Source: a virus. Taken from it: 55,810 nt of DNA. A model generated the notes under the pieces. It saw only the letters and a program-made list of their open reading frames with translations, did no database searches and was not told where the DNA came from. Location of the stretch: positions 1 through 55,810 of the IMG/VR virus record IMGVR_UViG_3300042475_004921, one strand, 5' to 3'. Position 1 is the stretch's first letter. Every line of letters begins with the position of its first letter. Below, in pieces: positions 7,228-15,815 of this stretch. A program made the position numbers and the translations under genes.

Positions 7228-8322
7228 TCAGATTTTGGAGAACATATTAGCCACCTTAAGATAGCTTTCCATAGAATTAGAGACTGGCTCTTGATATTCG
7301 TAGGCTTCCGACAAATCGGTTACTGTGCTCCTGGTTGCTCTATGAGTTGGGAAATAAGATTCCCTAAGAGTTTCCAACTTATCCCTATAAGTTTGTTCAC
7401 CTTCAAACTCAACACTTTCAGCAAGTGTGGCGAGCTTCTCCTTCTGAGTGACGGCTAATCCTTCAGAAACATCATCAAGAATTCTATCTGCAACCGACTC
7501 AGAGAGTCTTTGGTTTAGACGAACATTCTTTTCAATTTGCTCGTTGAGTTTTTCTTCCATTTCATCTAGTTTTTCTACCATTCCTTCCAGAACGTCATAC
7601 TTTTCTTCAGGCATTTCCACATAATGTTGTTCACAAAGTCCCTTAAGACCTTCTAAGAAAGATTCGGTTACTTTAACCTTGATACCGGTCTCCACTTGAA
7701 GACGGTTTTCCTCTAGCCATTCTTCTGATACATAATCCAGATAAGCATCTACTCTTTCTTCAAGTTCTTCCTTGATTGCTTGTACTTCTTCCTTAAGAGC
7801 GATCTCGTACTTGACTTCAAGAGCTTCTTTGAGTTGATTTGCTCTAGTCTTAAGAGCAGCCTCAAAAATAGTGCGAGCCTTTTCTTGGAACTCTTCAGAA
7901 AGTTCTTCACCTTCCATAAGAGCATTTACATCTTCATCTACATTGAAGTCTTCAACATAGATTTCTTCTTCTAGCTCATCTTCTACTTCTTCGTCTTCTA
8001 GTTCTTCGTCCTCATCTTCTAGAACTTCTTCATCTTCGTCATCTAGAGATTCTTTAACCGCACCGGATGCCAGTTTGGACATGGGTTCAGCAGACTTTGC
8101 CTTGCTGTTGACTACATCTTTTACTGCAGAAAGGCGGGCGGATGGGTCCTTAAGCTTTGCAGAATCATCATCATTCTTATAGTTTTCAGGAGTGGGACCG
8201 CCCAAGTCTTCCCAACCTACAGTTTGACCAGGAGGAATATTGCCAGACAACTTTTGCATTGGTTCAGCGGGCTTAGCACCGCTATTCACTGCAGTTTTTG
8301 ATTGAGAATTCTTGGCATCCAT
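7228..8322 (-). CDS. gp22: Prohead core scaffolding protein gp22
   Basis: 364 residues, lying between protease and capsid genes as in T4. It is very acidic, with a Glu/Asp-rich stretch around residues 90-125 and long coiled-coil helices after it (FQEKARTIFEAALKTRANQL onwards). The C-terminus MESYLKVANMFSKI is typical. gp22 forms the inner core on which gp23 assembles, and it is then degraded by gp21. Residues 1-85 include a cyanophage-type segment (WEDLGGPTPENYKNDDDSAKLK) and a repeated AEPM-x-KL motif (around 20 and 79). A late-type promoter lies 31 bases upstream. Longer than T4 gp22 (269) because of the N-terminal extension. Confidence 0.92.
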   Translation of the reverse strand: MDAKNSQSKTAVNSGAKPAEPMQKLSGNIPPGQTVGWEDLGGPTPENYKNDDDSAKLKDPSARLSAVKDVVNSKAKSAEPMSKLASGAVKESLDDEDEEVLEDEDEELEDEEVEDELEEEIYVEDFNVDEDVNALMEGEELSEEFQEKARTIFEAALKTRANQLKEALEVKYEIALKEEVQAIKEELEERVDAYLDYVSEEWLEENRLQVETGIKVKVTESFLEGLKGLCEQHYVEMPEEKYDVLEGMVEKLDEMEEKLNEQIEKNVRLNQRLSESVADRILDDVSEGLAVTQKEKLATLAESVEFEGEQTYRDKLETLRESYFPTHRATRSTVTDLSEAYEYQEPVSNSMESYLKVANMFSKI

Positions 8323-8352
8323 ATTGAAATCTTTTTATTGGTAATCTATGTT

Positions 8353-8359
8353 TATTTAG
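8353..8359 (-). promoter_or_regulatory. T4-late-like promoter (CTAAATA) for gp22
   Basis: The minus-strand motif CTAAATA lies in the 51-base gap between gp21 and gp22, 31 bases before the gp22 ATG. It belongs to the same family as the other late-type elements listed here. Confidence 0.55.
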
Positions 8360-8373
8360 TAAAGTAATTGTTT

Positions 8374-9021
8374 TCAGATGTTACTTAAGAAATGATTGAA
8401 TATTTCTAATTTCTTTTCTTCTAATTGGCGAGATTGAACTAACTTGTTGATAGTCTTTTTAGTATTCTCAAGTAACCATTCTTTCTTTGTTACATCAAAG
8501 TACCATTCTTTGCCTTCCATAATTCCATTAACAAATGCAGTAGTACAGGAAGGATCGTGAACAATATCTGCGACAGTTGAGAACATTAGGTCATCGCCCA
8601 CGATGTTTACCCCCTCATTGGTAGATCTTAAAGAACCAACTGCTCTTGAGGAAACACCGAAAACAACACCTTCTTCGTGGAGGTTTTTTACGATGTTTCC
8701 CATTGGGGTATTGGTTATGGAAGCCTTACCATAGAAATCGTTGCCCCTTCTGGTGATAGATTCAATGATATGAGATACTCTATCATAATTAATAGTTGGG
8801 GTTGCACTATGGCCAAGCTCTCCTACTGCCCTTTTTCTATTAACAAAGTTCTCAATATAGTAGTTTACGGCATTATTAAGAGTTTGAATTGGATAAACTC
8901 TTCCATTTCTATTTTTAGTTTCAGCCTGGCAGAAAACTCCTTCAATATATAATTTCTTCTTACCGTTTACATTTTCGGTAAGCATTTTCACGTCTTGAGC
9001 TTCTTCTGTAATGAGTTTCAT
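8374..9021 (-). CDS. gp21: Prohead core protease gp21
   Basis: 215 residues (T4: 212). Serine protease of the herpesvirus-assemblin-like fold used by T4-like phages for head maturation. Features: AETKNRNGRVYP (33-44), GELGH with catalytic His71, GKASITNTPMG, and GVSSRAVGS (122-130) with the nucleophilic serine at 124 or 125, then DIVHDPSCTTAFVNGI. It cleaves gp22, gp23 and other prohead proteins at sites like (L/I)xE. It is separated from the portal gene by about 9 kb of tail-type genes, whereas in T4 only two small genes intervene. Late-type promoter CTAAATA 24 bases upstream. Confidence 0.94.
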   Translation of the reverse strand: MKLITEEAQDVKMLTENVNGKKKLYIEGVFCQAETKNRNGRVYPIQTLNNAVNYYIENFVNRKRAVGELGHSATPTINYDRVSHIIESITRRGNDFYGKASITNTPMGNIVKNLHEEGVVFGVSSRAVGSLRSTNEGVNIVGDDLMFSTVADIVHDPSCTTAFVNGIMEGKEWYFDVTKKEWLLENTKKTINKLVQSRQLEEKKLEIFNHFLSNI

Positions 9022-9044
9022 TAAAATTGCTTAATACTATAAAT

Positions 9045-9051
9045 TATTTAG
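9045..9051 (-). promoter_or_regulatory. T4-late-like promoter (CTAAATA) for gp21
   Basis: CTAAATA on the minus strand, 24 bases before the gp21 ATG. It directly follows a 10-bp stem hairpin that closes the upstream tail cassette, so head genes can be transcribed independently of that cassette. Confidence 0.6.
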
Positions 9052-9080
9052 TTGTTGGATTGATTATAGTAATCCAACAA
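9052..9080 (-). terminator. Hairpin at the end of the tail cassette (possible attenuator or processing site)
   Basis: A perfect 10-bp inverted repeat (TTGTTGGATT at 9052-9061 and AATCCAACAA at 9071-9080) with a 9-base loop spans the stop of the 174-residue gene. No U-run follows on the minus strand, so it is not a classical terminator. It might slow polymerase or protect the 3' end of the cassette mRNA. Confidence 0.4.
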
Positions 9081-9588
9081 TTAAAGAAGTGTCCTGTTTT
9101 ATTTTTGATAGTGCCCCTTCTGATGGAGTTAAAGGTGTGGATCCACTTGTGGGGATTCCGAGGACTGTACGAATGGCTGATTTTTCTCCGGCTGTCCAAT
9201 CTCCGCTTCCGCCACCAGAGGAATTGACGACTGTGCTTGCGGCGGATTGAATGAGCAGAACTTGGACTCCGGGACTATACGCGATCGGGTCTCCTGCTGG
9301 TCCTCCAACGAGGTTTCCTCCGGCGACCCTGGCGATATAGTTTCCTGTTGTGAAGCGAAGTTGCCAAACCCCCAATAATTCGACGGTGAGACCGACTTGA
9401 ACCCCTGGCCCGAGTTCGACGAGTCCTGTTCCTGCTGCGATTCCTTCATAGATAATTCCCTCCTCGCTCGCTTGAGCTAATTTTATTGCAGTGTAAAGTG
9501 TTGTGCAGTCAACATCGTTGACGCCGCTATCTACGTTGATAAGCGAATTTTGAAAATCAAATGTAAACGGGGCCGAATAAAAAGGCAT
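9064..9588 (-). CDS. Tail tip/fibre-associated protein (environmental phage family)
   Basis: 174 residues. The run ASEEGIIYEGIAAGTGLVEL, followed by GVQVGLTVELLGVWQLRF, YIARVAGGNLVGG and GDPIAYSPGVQVLLIQSAAS, matches a widespread family found in siphophage-like environmental phages next to genes like the one upstream. The C-terminal part has a Ser/Gly linker and the segment DWTAGEKSAIRTVLGIPTSG, often seen near tail spike or fibre ends. Likely a structural part of the host-contact apparatus. GC is about 55% in a line I counted, well above gp21 next door, suggesting lateral acquisition. Starts 3 bases after the upstream stop, so co-translated. Confidence 0.7.
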   Translation of the reverse strand: MPFYSAPFTFDFQNSLINVDSGVNDVDCTTLYTAIKLAQASEEGIIYEGIAAGTGLVELGPGVQVGLTVELLGVWQLRFTTGNYIARVAGGNLVGGPAGDPIAYSPGVQVLLIQSAASTVVNSSGGGSGDWTAGEKSAIRTVLGIPTSGSTPLTPSEGALSKIKQDTSLIVGLL

Positions 9589-9591
9589 TTC

Positions 9592-11034
9592 TTATACATC
9601 ACTATTACGGCTGGCATTGACGCTACCCCCTGCTGCCGTTACCGAGAGCAGAGTATTGAATGGTATAATTGGAGTCGCACCGGAGCCATTTCTCACATCC
9701 ACTCTCACTGTGAAATTTGTGGAATAAATGAAAGTCACACTCTCGCTGGTTCCAGATGAAACCTTGTCAATATAAGGAACGAAAACATCATCTGCAGTTA
9801 CAATGTTTGATGCAAGACCCGGAGATAAGCCAGAGAATGTCTTGGTTCCTGCATTAAACGATGTGTAAGTGTAACGTAGATTTTTAATGCGAATTACACC
9901 GGAAGATGGAGTGTCAGTCTTAATTGATTCAACTACTTGAATTGAAGTTGCACCGCTAGATGCTGCTACCGGAGTATATTCATCTTTGAGGATACCCCCT
10001 GAGCCATTCTCTCTTGCGGCTAACACTCGGTCTCCGGCTACAAGATTCCCTAATGTGATTCCGATTATAGTAGGTGGAACTTGACTGGTTCCGTCGTGTG
10101 CTATTAGCTGATATTTTGTGGCTTCTGCTGGCAATACACCAGTTAACCACCAACCTTGAGCAACGAAGAATGTTCCCCCCGCGAAAGTACCAAATGGAGC
10201 AGATGGAATTTCTGTGTAGGCGGAGTTCAAAACTCTATAACGCCATCCTGGAATACTGTTAAGCGTTGCGGTGCTATTTTCTCGTGTAATATATTGTAAA
10301 TATTGATAAGCCTCTTGTAGTGTGCAAGAGTTGGATAAGGCAATAGTACCCTTGTATAATTTAGAGCCGTTACCATTTCCCAAATCTTGGTTTGTATCGC
10401 CAAAAGTCACCGTGACCTTACTAGACAATAGAGCGGCGTTGACTTCAGATAACACGATGTTAGAGTCAAGTGCCGTAGATAGAGCCGCATTGGATTCGCC
10501 ACCAGCCGCAAGGTTTACGTCAAAGTGTGAATAAGATTGTCCCCATTTTCGAGAAAAAGCTGTAACGTTACCCGAATCGATCAGGGATCCGCCCATACGA
10601 ACCTTTACTAAAATCTGAATGTGTCCGTTAGACCAAAATGTGGTGAGTTTAGAACCACTCTGCACAACATAAACTGGTGATGCTGATACTATACCACCGA
10701 TGGTTTTCAGGCCGGAATATTGTACTGCAGCACTCTGCTGTTTGATAGAACCAAAGTTTATAAATTGTGCTGCGGTGTCATCAAGGTTAAATGCCACCGA
10801 ACCATCGGTCAATAGGTTAAGCCTTGAGGCTACCGCTCCATCACGAGGACCATCCAGTTTAGATGGGTTAGGTGCTAAAATGTCCAGTAAATCATTACCG
10901 GATGCTGCGGCATCATCCGCTAAATCTTGTAGCCACTCATGTAGAGCTAGTACCGTATAAACCTCCGTACCGGCTCCAGCTTGGCGGCGAATATCACCCG
11001 TGGCTGAAATTGTAAAGTCTGTTGCGATAGGCAT
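9592..11034 (-). CDS. Tail structural protein of the environmental-phage cassette
   Basis: 480 residues. The N-terminus MPIATDFTISATGDIRRQAG with YTVLALHEWLQDLADDAAAS, then GNDLLDILAPNPSKLDG, is typical of a family of minor virion proteins encoded beside the 174-residue family. The rest is beta-rich, with SRKWGQSYSHFDVNLAAGGE, GNGNGSKLYKGTI and LQEAYQYLQYITRENSTATL motifs. No enzyme motif is visible. Intermediate GC. Expected to be part of the tail tip or fibre complex; this rests on family resemblance and position between two tail-type genes. Confidence 0.65.
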   Translation of the reverse strand: MPIATDFTISATGDIRRQAGAGTEVYTVLALHEWLQDLADDAAASGNDLLDILAPNPSKLDGPRDGAVASRLNLLTDGSVAFNLDDTAAQFINFGSIKQQSAAVQYSGLKTIGGIVSASPVYVVQSGSKLTTFWSNGHIQILVKVRMGGSLIDSGNVTAFSRKWGQSYSHFDVNLAAGGESNAALSTALDSNIVLSEVNAALLSSKVTVTFGDTNQDLGNGNGSKLYKGTIALSNSCTLQEAYQYLQYITRENSTATLNSIPGWRYRVLNSAYTEIPSAPFGTFAGGTFFVAQGWWLTGVLPAEATKYQLIAHDGTSQVPPTIIGITLGNLVAGDRVLAARENGSGGILKDEYTPVAASSGATSIQVVESIKTDTPSSGVIRIKNLRYTYTSFNAGTKTFSGLSPGLASNIVTADDVFVPYIDKVSSGTSESVTFIYSTNFTVRVDVRNGSGATPIIPFNTLLSVTAAGGSVNASRNSDV

Positions 11035-11046
11035 AGCGGTTCTCTT

Positions 11047-14000
11047 TTACTGATCGGATTCTTGTAGGGCGACAACGTTTGTTGTTGCAGTTGGAGAAAT
11101 GGATACTTGGGTTATCCAAGGCTTATATGCGGGAATACTACTCGCATTTCTGGCCTCAATTTTTACAGACCCAGTGTATTGAAAATCAAAGTTTAGGGCC
11201 GTACCACCACCACAAGATGCCTGTTGTAGCAGGCCGCCAGTATCTGCTCGTGTTACTTTTACCCGAGTTTGTGGTATAAGATTAGTTATGTTAACTAAAG
11301 ATCCTGGTAGAGGATGTTGAATCTGTTGCGAAGTTGCATCAGTTTGAATAGACATAGACAGAGCGGTTAACAAAGTTGTTGTTGCCGCTATTATCGGGTA
11401 TGTGCGTACTTGTAGTAGATACCCATTTGCTGCAGTTACCGCAACATTGACCGGAGAGAATGTAATGAATTCAAGGGTGCCAACGTTGCTCGTGAAGTTA
11501 TTAGAACATGTGATCACATCTCCAGATATATTGGTTACGGTTGTATTTTGCGGTAGTCTAAAAGAACTGGTCTGAATAAAGTCGCCAATTTGCGGTTGTC
11601 TTGTGAGAGCAATTCGGTCTGCCGTTGTTATCGTAACAGTATTATTTCCGCTTACTCCACCGGAAGCCCTACGGACTGTGTTTGCCAGAAATGACCAAGA
11701 GCCACCAAAGCCACTGCCCGTATCAATTTTATATTCAAAAATTAGGTTTTGACAATCCGTCCCCAAGACCGAGCAACCCCCGGAGAAAGCAGTGTGGCCA
11801 TACATCCTCAATGGTGTGGTCCAAGACACATTGTCAGTCAGGCGCGAGATAATCATAGATCCAGAGCCACTAAAGCCCGAGCCCGTGCCTAGTGTGGTTG
11901 AACACTGCGCCGCTGACGCGAGTGTTGGTTCGTTTGCCATAATTGTAATTCGGCCAGTGGTGGTCGAATTGTAGGCATCGTCCCAATGTGAGCCCGCGTT
12001 ACCAGACTGACCTGTGCGTTGATTGGTCCAGCGACCACCACGCGAGAGTGCGTTTGCCGTAGCTATGGTTTGTGGTGTAGTACCATCGCCCCAGACATCA
12101 TAAGCGGAAAAAACCGGCGAAGAAAGAGAATGTTGAATAACACCCAGTCGCAAGCCGGTCGCGTAGCAGCGGCGCACCTCTCCGGTTGTTCCAGCCGCGT
12201 TAGATGCGAAGATATAACCAGCGGGGTTGATTGTGCCGGCGTTGAGCGGCGCGGTGGGAGAGCCGAGGTTCCGAACGGTGAGATTGGCGGTAAACCCGAG
12301 TGTGCCCACATACTCAGTGAATGGATGATTATCGTCTATCCCCGGAATGGCAGCCATTCCGTCAACCACGATATTTGTGCCCTGCACGCCAATCGCCCGT
12401 GATGCAATTGCGGGCGTGGTGCCCGTCATATTGTCACAATGGGTGGGGGTTCCAATAGTAAAATTTTGTACGTTGAAGTTTGCCGCCCCCGAGATGAAAG
12501 TACAATCCGCGAACTCTCCACCCGACGAAATAATACTGACAACTACAGGATTAACCCCAGTAATAGGGGTGCGTTGTGACCGGCCTTGCATCACCCGAAT
12601 CTGTTCAAACCTGGAACGGTAAGCATTGATATTGGCTGAAGCTGTGGTGTTGAAAGCAATCCCCGATGCTCGTACTATTCTAGAGTCGTAGAGAAATAAA
12701 TTTGCACCATTTTGAAACGATAATGGGGAGCTGGTGGCATTTTGATATAGAGTCGGCGCGAAACATGAATTACGAATTTCAGTGTAAAAGTTTGAGATAT
12801 TGATCCCATTGACAAAAGCTGAGTTTTTAAGGGTGAATGTTATTGGAGTTGCGTTTGTAACTTGCCAGTTAAAAATAACAGTATCTTGGTTGAATACTCC
12901 CCCCTGTATATTCAGGGCGTATCTCGCTTGGTACGAGACATATTGAGAGGTGTAGTCGGCCGCCGTAGATGTGCCGAGAATTACGTTTGGGATTCTAATT
13001 TTTAGACCAGATGTGGGCTTGAAGCCCGCATTGTTTGTCCCACGTTTGGCTAATTGTACGGTTCCAGCAAAGGGGTCTGAAAAGAAAAACTTGCCGCGCA
13101 CATCGGTCGGGATGAATGTGTGGCTGTTTTGAATGACAGCCCAGAACCCCACATATACACCCTCAGACGTACTGCCAGCATAGGTTGGCAATCCGCTCGA
13201 ATAAGTCGGCGTTGCGGAATTGGCAAGGGCCACGAAACTGGTTAGCACGGTGTTGGCGACGTGATCCAGCGTAACTTCGATTTGATACCAGCCGCCACCC
13301 AGCGATGTGATGGAAGAACTCACACCTGTTGGCGAACCGACACTTGGGTTGGCGATAATCGTACCCGCCACCAGATCAACCAGGGCACCGTAGCGGGTAG
13401 CACCCCCACTGGTGGATAGCTGAACCACGCACCATTGACGTGTTTCCTGCCTGACGATTGCGCGATGTGTATAAGACCCCGCTTCCATCTGCGCGGCTAG
13501 CAGGGTTTGGCCGTTCCACGAGTGAACCCCGTTCGCCACAGTCTCCCGCACACGCTCCGCCGCTGGATAATTCGCAGGTCCGGCGATTGCGTTTCTCGTG
13601 AAGGTCGTGTTTGTATTTCCCGAACCTATGTCGGTGTTCGGGTATAGGCCATTCCAAGCGTCTGCCGCATTGGCCCACCACTCATAAACTCCCGATCCCG
13701 GCGCAGTCTCAACCTGCACTGCCGGAAATTCATCGCGCACCGGCATCTGGATTGTCTGATTGTCGGTGCCGTCAGTCGTGCCGATTTCATACCAGTCACC
13801 TATCACAGAGGCGTTTGCCATGCGGGGCGTATTCATGGTGGAACCCGACTGCCCCACCAGATGAATCCAACTGCGCCTGCCCACATTGGCGGCGATGATA
13901 GTTGCCCCACCAGGCAGCGTGATTGTCTCGCCAGCTTGGAAATTCCCGGTCCTGGACCGCAGCTTAATGAAGCCCGCCATAGGCATGGCAGCGCCCGCTA

Positions 14001-14343
14001 CAGCCGGGGTGAACGATCCGCTAGCCCATACGCGGGACAGTTCGCCTGTCGCCCCGCTGGTGCCGCCTGTGACCATGTTGGACCCAAGGGTCGCTTGTGC
14101 CGGCACGTTGCCAGACGACGATGAAAACGGTACTTCCCAAATCTGCGTACCGTCAATCGCAACCACGCCGCCGAGCGTAGATGAAACAGTGATGTTTCCG
14201 AAGACTGCCGCTTGTTGGTTAAACCGCGTATCTGCATCAATCGTCAGCGACCCACCGTTAATGTTGATAGTTTCCCCGTTGAGCAGACCAGAGATTGAAT
14301 CGCTGTCGTAATTAACAGTGGTTGTGATAGTTTGGTTGGCCAT
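11047..14343 (-). CDS. Large tail fibre/adhesin with beta-helix-like region and lectin-like insertion
   Basis: 1098 residues, the core of the high-GC cassette. Residues 1-240 have repeats of the 'GETI…GGAT' and 'SGATG' type, and WYEIGTTDGTDNQTIQMPV. Residues ~250-410 look like a jelly-roll carbohydrate-binding insertion: an ERVRETVANGVHSW beginning, SYTHRAIVRQETRQWCVVQL, LGGGWYQIEVTL, and EGVYVGFWAVIQNS at its end. The backbone then resumes (FIPTDVRGKFFF … GLKIRIPN) and passes into repetitive Asn/Ser/Thr-rich sequence suggestive of a parallel beta-helix (NAYRSRFEQI, GGEFADCTFISGAANF). Probably the receptor-binding fibre or a scaffold for it. No late promoter lies directly upstream; it starts 1 base after the previous gene's stop. 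Confidence 0.7.
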   Translation of the reverse strand: MANQTITTTVNYDSDSISGLLNGETININGGSLTIDADTRFNQQAAVFGNITVSSTLGGVVAIDGTQIWEVPFSSSSGNVPAQATLGSNMVTGGTSGATGELSRVWASGSFTPAVAGAAMPMAGFIKLRSRTGNFQAGETITLPGGATIIAANVGRRSWIHLVGQSGSTMNTPRMANASVIGDWYEIGTTDGTDNQTIQMPVRDEFPAVQVETAPGSGVYEWWANAADAWNGLYPNTDIGSGNTNTTFTRNAIAGPANYPAAERVRETVANGVHSWNGQTLLAAQMEAGSYTHRAIVRQETRQWCVVQLSTSGGATRYGALVDLVAGTIIANPSVGSPTGVSSSITSLGGGWYQIEVTLDHVANTVLTSFVALANSATPTYSSGLPTYAGSTSEGVYVGFWAVIQNSHTFIPTDVRGKFFFSDPFAGTVQLAKRGTNNAGFKPTSGLKIRIPNVILGTSTAADYTSQYVSYQARYALNIQGGVFNQDTVIFNWQVTNATPITFTLKNSAFVNGINISNFYTEIRNSCFAPTLYQNATSSPLSFQNGANLFLYDSRIVRASGIAFNTTASANINAYRSRFEQIRVMQGRSQRTPITGVNPVVVSIISSGGEFADCTFISGAANFNVQNFTIGTPTHCDNMTGTTPAIASRAIGVQGTNIVVDGMAAIPGIDDNHPFTEYVGTLGFTANLTVRNLGSPTAPLNAGTINPAGYIFASNAAGTTGEVRRCYATGLRLGVIQHSLSSPVFSAYDVWGDGTTPQTIATANALSRGGRWTNQRTGQSGNAGSHWDDAYNSTTTGRITIMANEPTLASAAQCSTTLGTGSGFSGSGSMIISRLTDNVSWTTPLRMYGHTAFSGGCSVLGTDCQNLIFEYKIDTGSGFGGSWSFLANTVRRASGGVSGNNTVTITTADRIALTRQPQIGDFIQTSSFRLPQNTTVTNISGDVITCSNNFTSNVGTLEFITFSPVNVAVTAANGYLLQVRTYPIIAATTTLLTALSMSIQTDATSQQIQHPLPGSLVNITNLIPQTRVKVTRADTGGLLQQASCGGGTALNFDFQYTGSVKIEARNASSIPAYKPWITQVSISPTATTNVVALQESDQ

Positions 14344-14344
14344 T

Positions 14345-15190
14345 CTATAGTATCACCTCGGATATATTAACGAGTCTTTCTTGGGCATCGTAAGTAAAAA
14401 TCTTTCGCAGAGTTTGGGTTCCGCTTGCATGGTTGGATTGTGTAAGTTTGCCTCCAACATCGTAAGTCAAAGTTTTTATGCTTCCATTGAAATATGTTAA
14501 AGATTCAACTCTTCCTTGTGCATCATAAACTATCGTTGGGGACTTTCCTATAAATGGGTTAGTCTGTGATGTAATACCGGTTAGTTCTGAACCATCTCCC
14601 ACAAATTTTGTGGCGGTTACAATTCCGGCATTCACGTTATTTATATTGAGATTGCCTAAAACTGCTACATTCCCTTTGAATTGAGTATTAGTTCCAGCAA
14701 AGCTAACGACAGTATCACCAGAGGATGATAAAATATTATTGCCACCTATTCTTATTTTTCCACTGAATGATGTGATTCCGGTATTGGAACCATTACCAAT
14801 ATAAAAGGAAGTTGGACTGTAAATTAGACGATCTGGGCTAATTTGAATGCTGCTTCCAATTGATAAATTTTCAATTAATGGATTATAGGTTAAACCATAA
14901 TTTGTATAGAGTGATTCTTTAGACGCTGGAGTATTATCTGAATCAACTAAAGTTAGATAGAGTGTTGCATTGGAATTATTACTTTGTGTGTAGATAGTGT
15001 ATGCGCTATCTGCCATAGGGTCTTGAATGGTACTAACGAGTATATCTTCTTCCGAATTATCAAAAGTTAGCTGTAGAGCCGCATCAGTAGTATTACTTTC
15101 TGTGTGAATATTGTAAACGCTATTTTCCCGAACTATGCTTACAGATCTAGAGCTATTTGGTTCAAAACGTACTCTATAACCTTCAATCAT
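14345..15190 (-). CDS. Virion protein with cyanophage fibre motif and RHS/YD-type repeats
   Basis: 281 residues. Two similar Ser/Asn-rich beta units occupy residues ~15-85 (VYNIHTESN…ALQLTF and AYTIYTQSN…TLYLTL). The segment GIVTATKFVGDGSELTGI is the signature seen repeatedly in cyanophage fibre-like proteins. The C-terminus has three YD-type repeats (IVYDAQGRVESLTY, TLTYDVGGKLTQS, FTYDAQERLVNIS) like those of RHS/YD proteins. Probably a peripheral tail or fibre component. It overlaps the upstream gene by 4 bases (ATGA at 15187-15190) and has the normal low GC of the genome. Confidence 0.6.
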   Translation of the reverse strand: MIEGYRVRFEPNSSRSVSIVRENSVYNIHTESNTTDAALQLTFDNSEEDILVSTIQDPMADSAYTIYTQSNNSNATLYLTLVDSDNTPASKESLYTNYGLTYNPLIENLSIGSSIQISPDRLIYSPTSFYIGNGSNTGITSFSGKIRIGGNNILSSSGDTVVSFAGTNTQFKGNVAVLGNLNINNVNAGIVTATKFVGDGSELTGITSQTNPFIGKSPTIVYDAQGRVESLTYFNGSIKTLTYDVGGKLTQSNHASGTQTLRKIFTYDAQERLVNISEVIL

Positions 15191-15519
15191 ACCGATGAAG
15201 TATCCTCTACCATGATTGTGCCCTTAACGGGCTTAATTGTCTCAAATTGATTAGTAAGAAGTATATCAAAGTAGTTTCTACCGGTGGATAAAAGTTTTGT
15301 GGTTTCTTTATTCATACTAATAGTAACACGTCCGGTTCCGCCTAAAACCTCAGCAACGAAAGAGTTGAATTTGGCAGAAGCTGGATATTTTCTTATTTTG
15401 GCTGTTGCAACATAACCGTTTATTGGTAGCGGTTGTCCATCAAAAGAGTCAATCAAAAAAGATACAGAAAAATCTGTACCCTTTTCAATAGTAATTCCGG
15501 TGATTTCTTGGGTTGCCAT
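15187..15519 (-). CDS. Small beta-sandwich virion protein
   Basis: 110 residues: MATQEITGITIEKGTDFSVS, FLIDSFDGQPLPINGYVATA, YFDILLTN, and a C-terminal VKGTIMVEDTSS. The pattern of alternating strands with 'G-x-D-F-S-V' and 'PINGYVATAKIRK' resembles the N-terminal baseplate-attachment domain used by many phage tail proteins (BppU-like), and similar genes occur in cyanophages at this place. Role inferred as a connector. Overlaps the next gene by 4 bases. Confidence 0.55.
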   Translation of the reverse strand: MATQEITGITIEKGTDFSVSFLIDSFDGQPLPINGYVATAKIRKYPASAKFNSFVAEVLGGTGRVTISMNKETTKLLSTGRNYFDILLTNQFETIKPVKGTIMVEDTSSV

Positions 15520-15525
15520 GTCTTA

Positions 15526-15792
15526 TCAGTTAGTAAACCCAACTTTATTGACCTTAATCGCTGAACTTGTAAAAATGACTTCCGTAGGCAGTTTTTGTAA
15601 AAATTCTACGCTATAACGGGGAATAGTAAAAGAATTTGAAGTGCTCGCTCCAACAGATGTTGAAATGCTGACTATAATTTCACCACCAGTATCGTTGCAA
15701 ACTCTAACACAGGTTGCCGAATTGAGACTTGTTGCAGTTCCGGTTGTAGTTGGGGTTGAAACCTGGGTTTCAATTAGCTTTGTAATTTGCAT
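15526..15792 (-). CDS. Small virion-associated protein (88 aa)
   Basis: 88 residues, beta-rich (ATCVRVCNDTGGEIIVSIST … SFTIPRYSVEFLQKLPTEVI), resembling small conserved structural proteins of cyano- and pelagiphages. First gene behind a canonical TATAAATA late-type promoter 24 bases upstream. No further function can be read. Confidence 0.55.
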   Translation of the reverse strand: MQITKLIETQVSTPTTTGTATSLNSATCVRVCNDTGGEIIVSISTSVGASTSNSFTIPRYSVEFLQKLPTEVIFTSSAIKVNKVGFTN

Positions 15793-15815
15793 TATTATAG
15801 ATCATTCTTATGTAT

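Noticed and set aside
9129-9449. 106-residue minus-strand frame overlapping the 174-residue tail protein
   Set aside because: Ser/Gln/Glu-rich shadow in another frame of the high-GC gene; the 174-residue frame has recognisable family motifs.
12019-12402. Plus-strand open frames opposite the large fibre gene (also 13611-14311)
   Set aside because: They are GC-driven shadows of the 1098-residue gene, without ribosome sites or recognisable motifs, while the minus-strand frame is long and meaningful.
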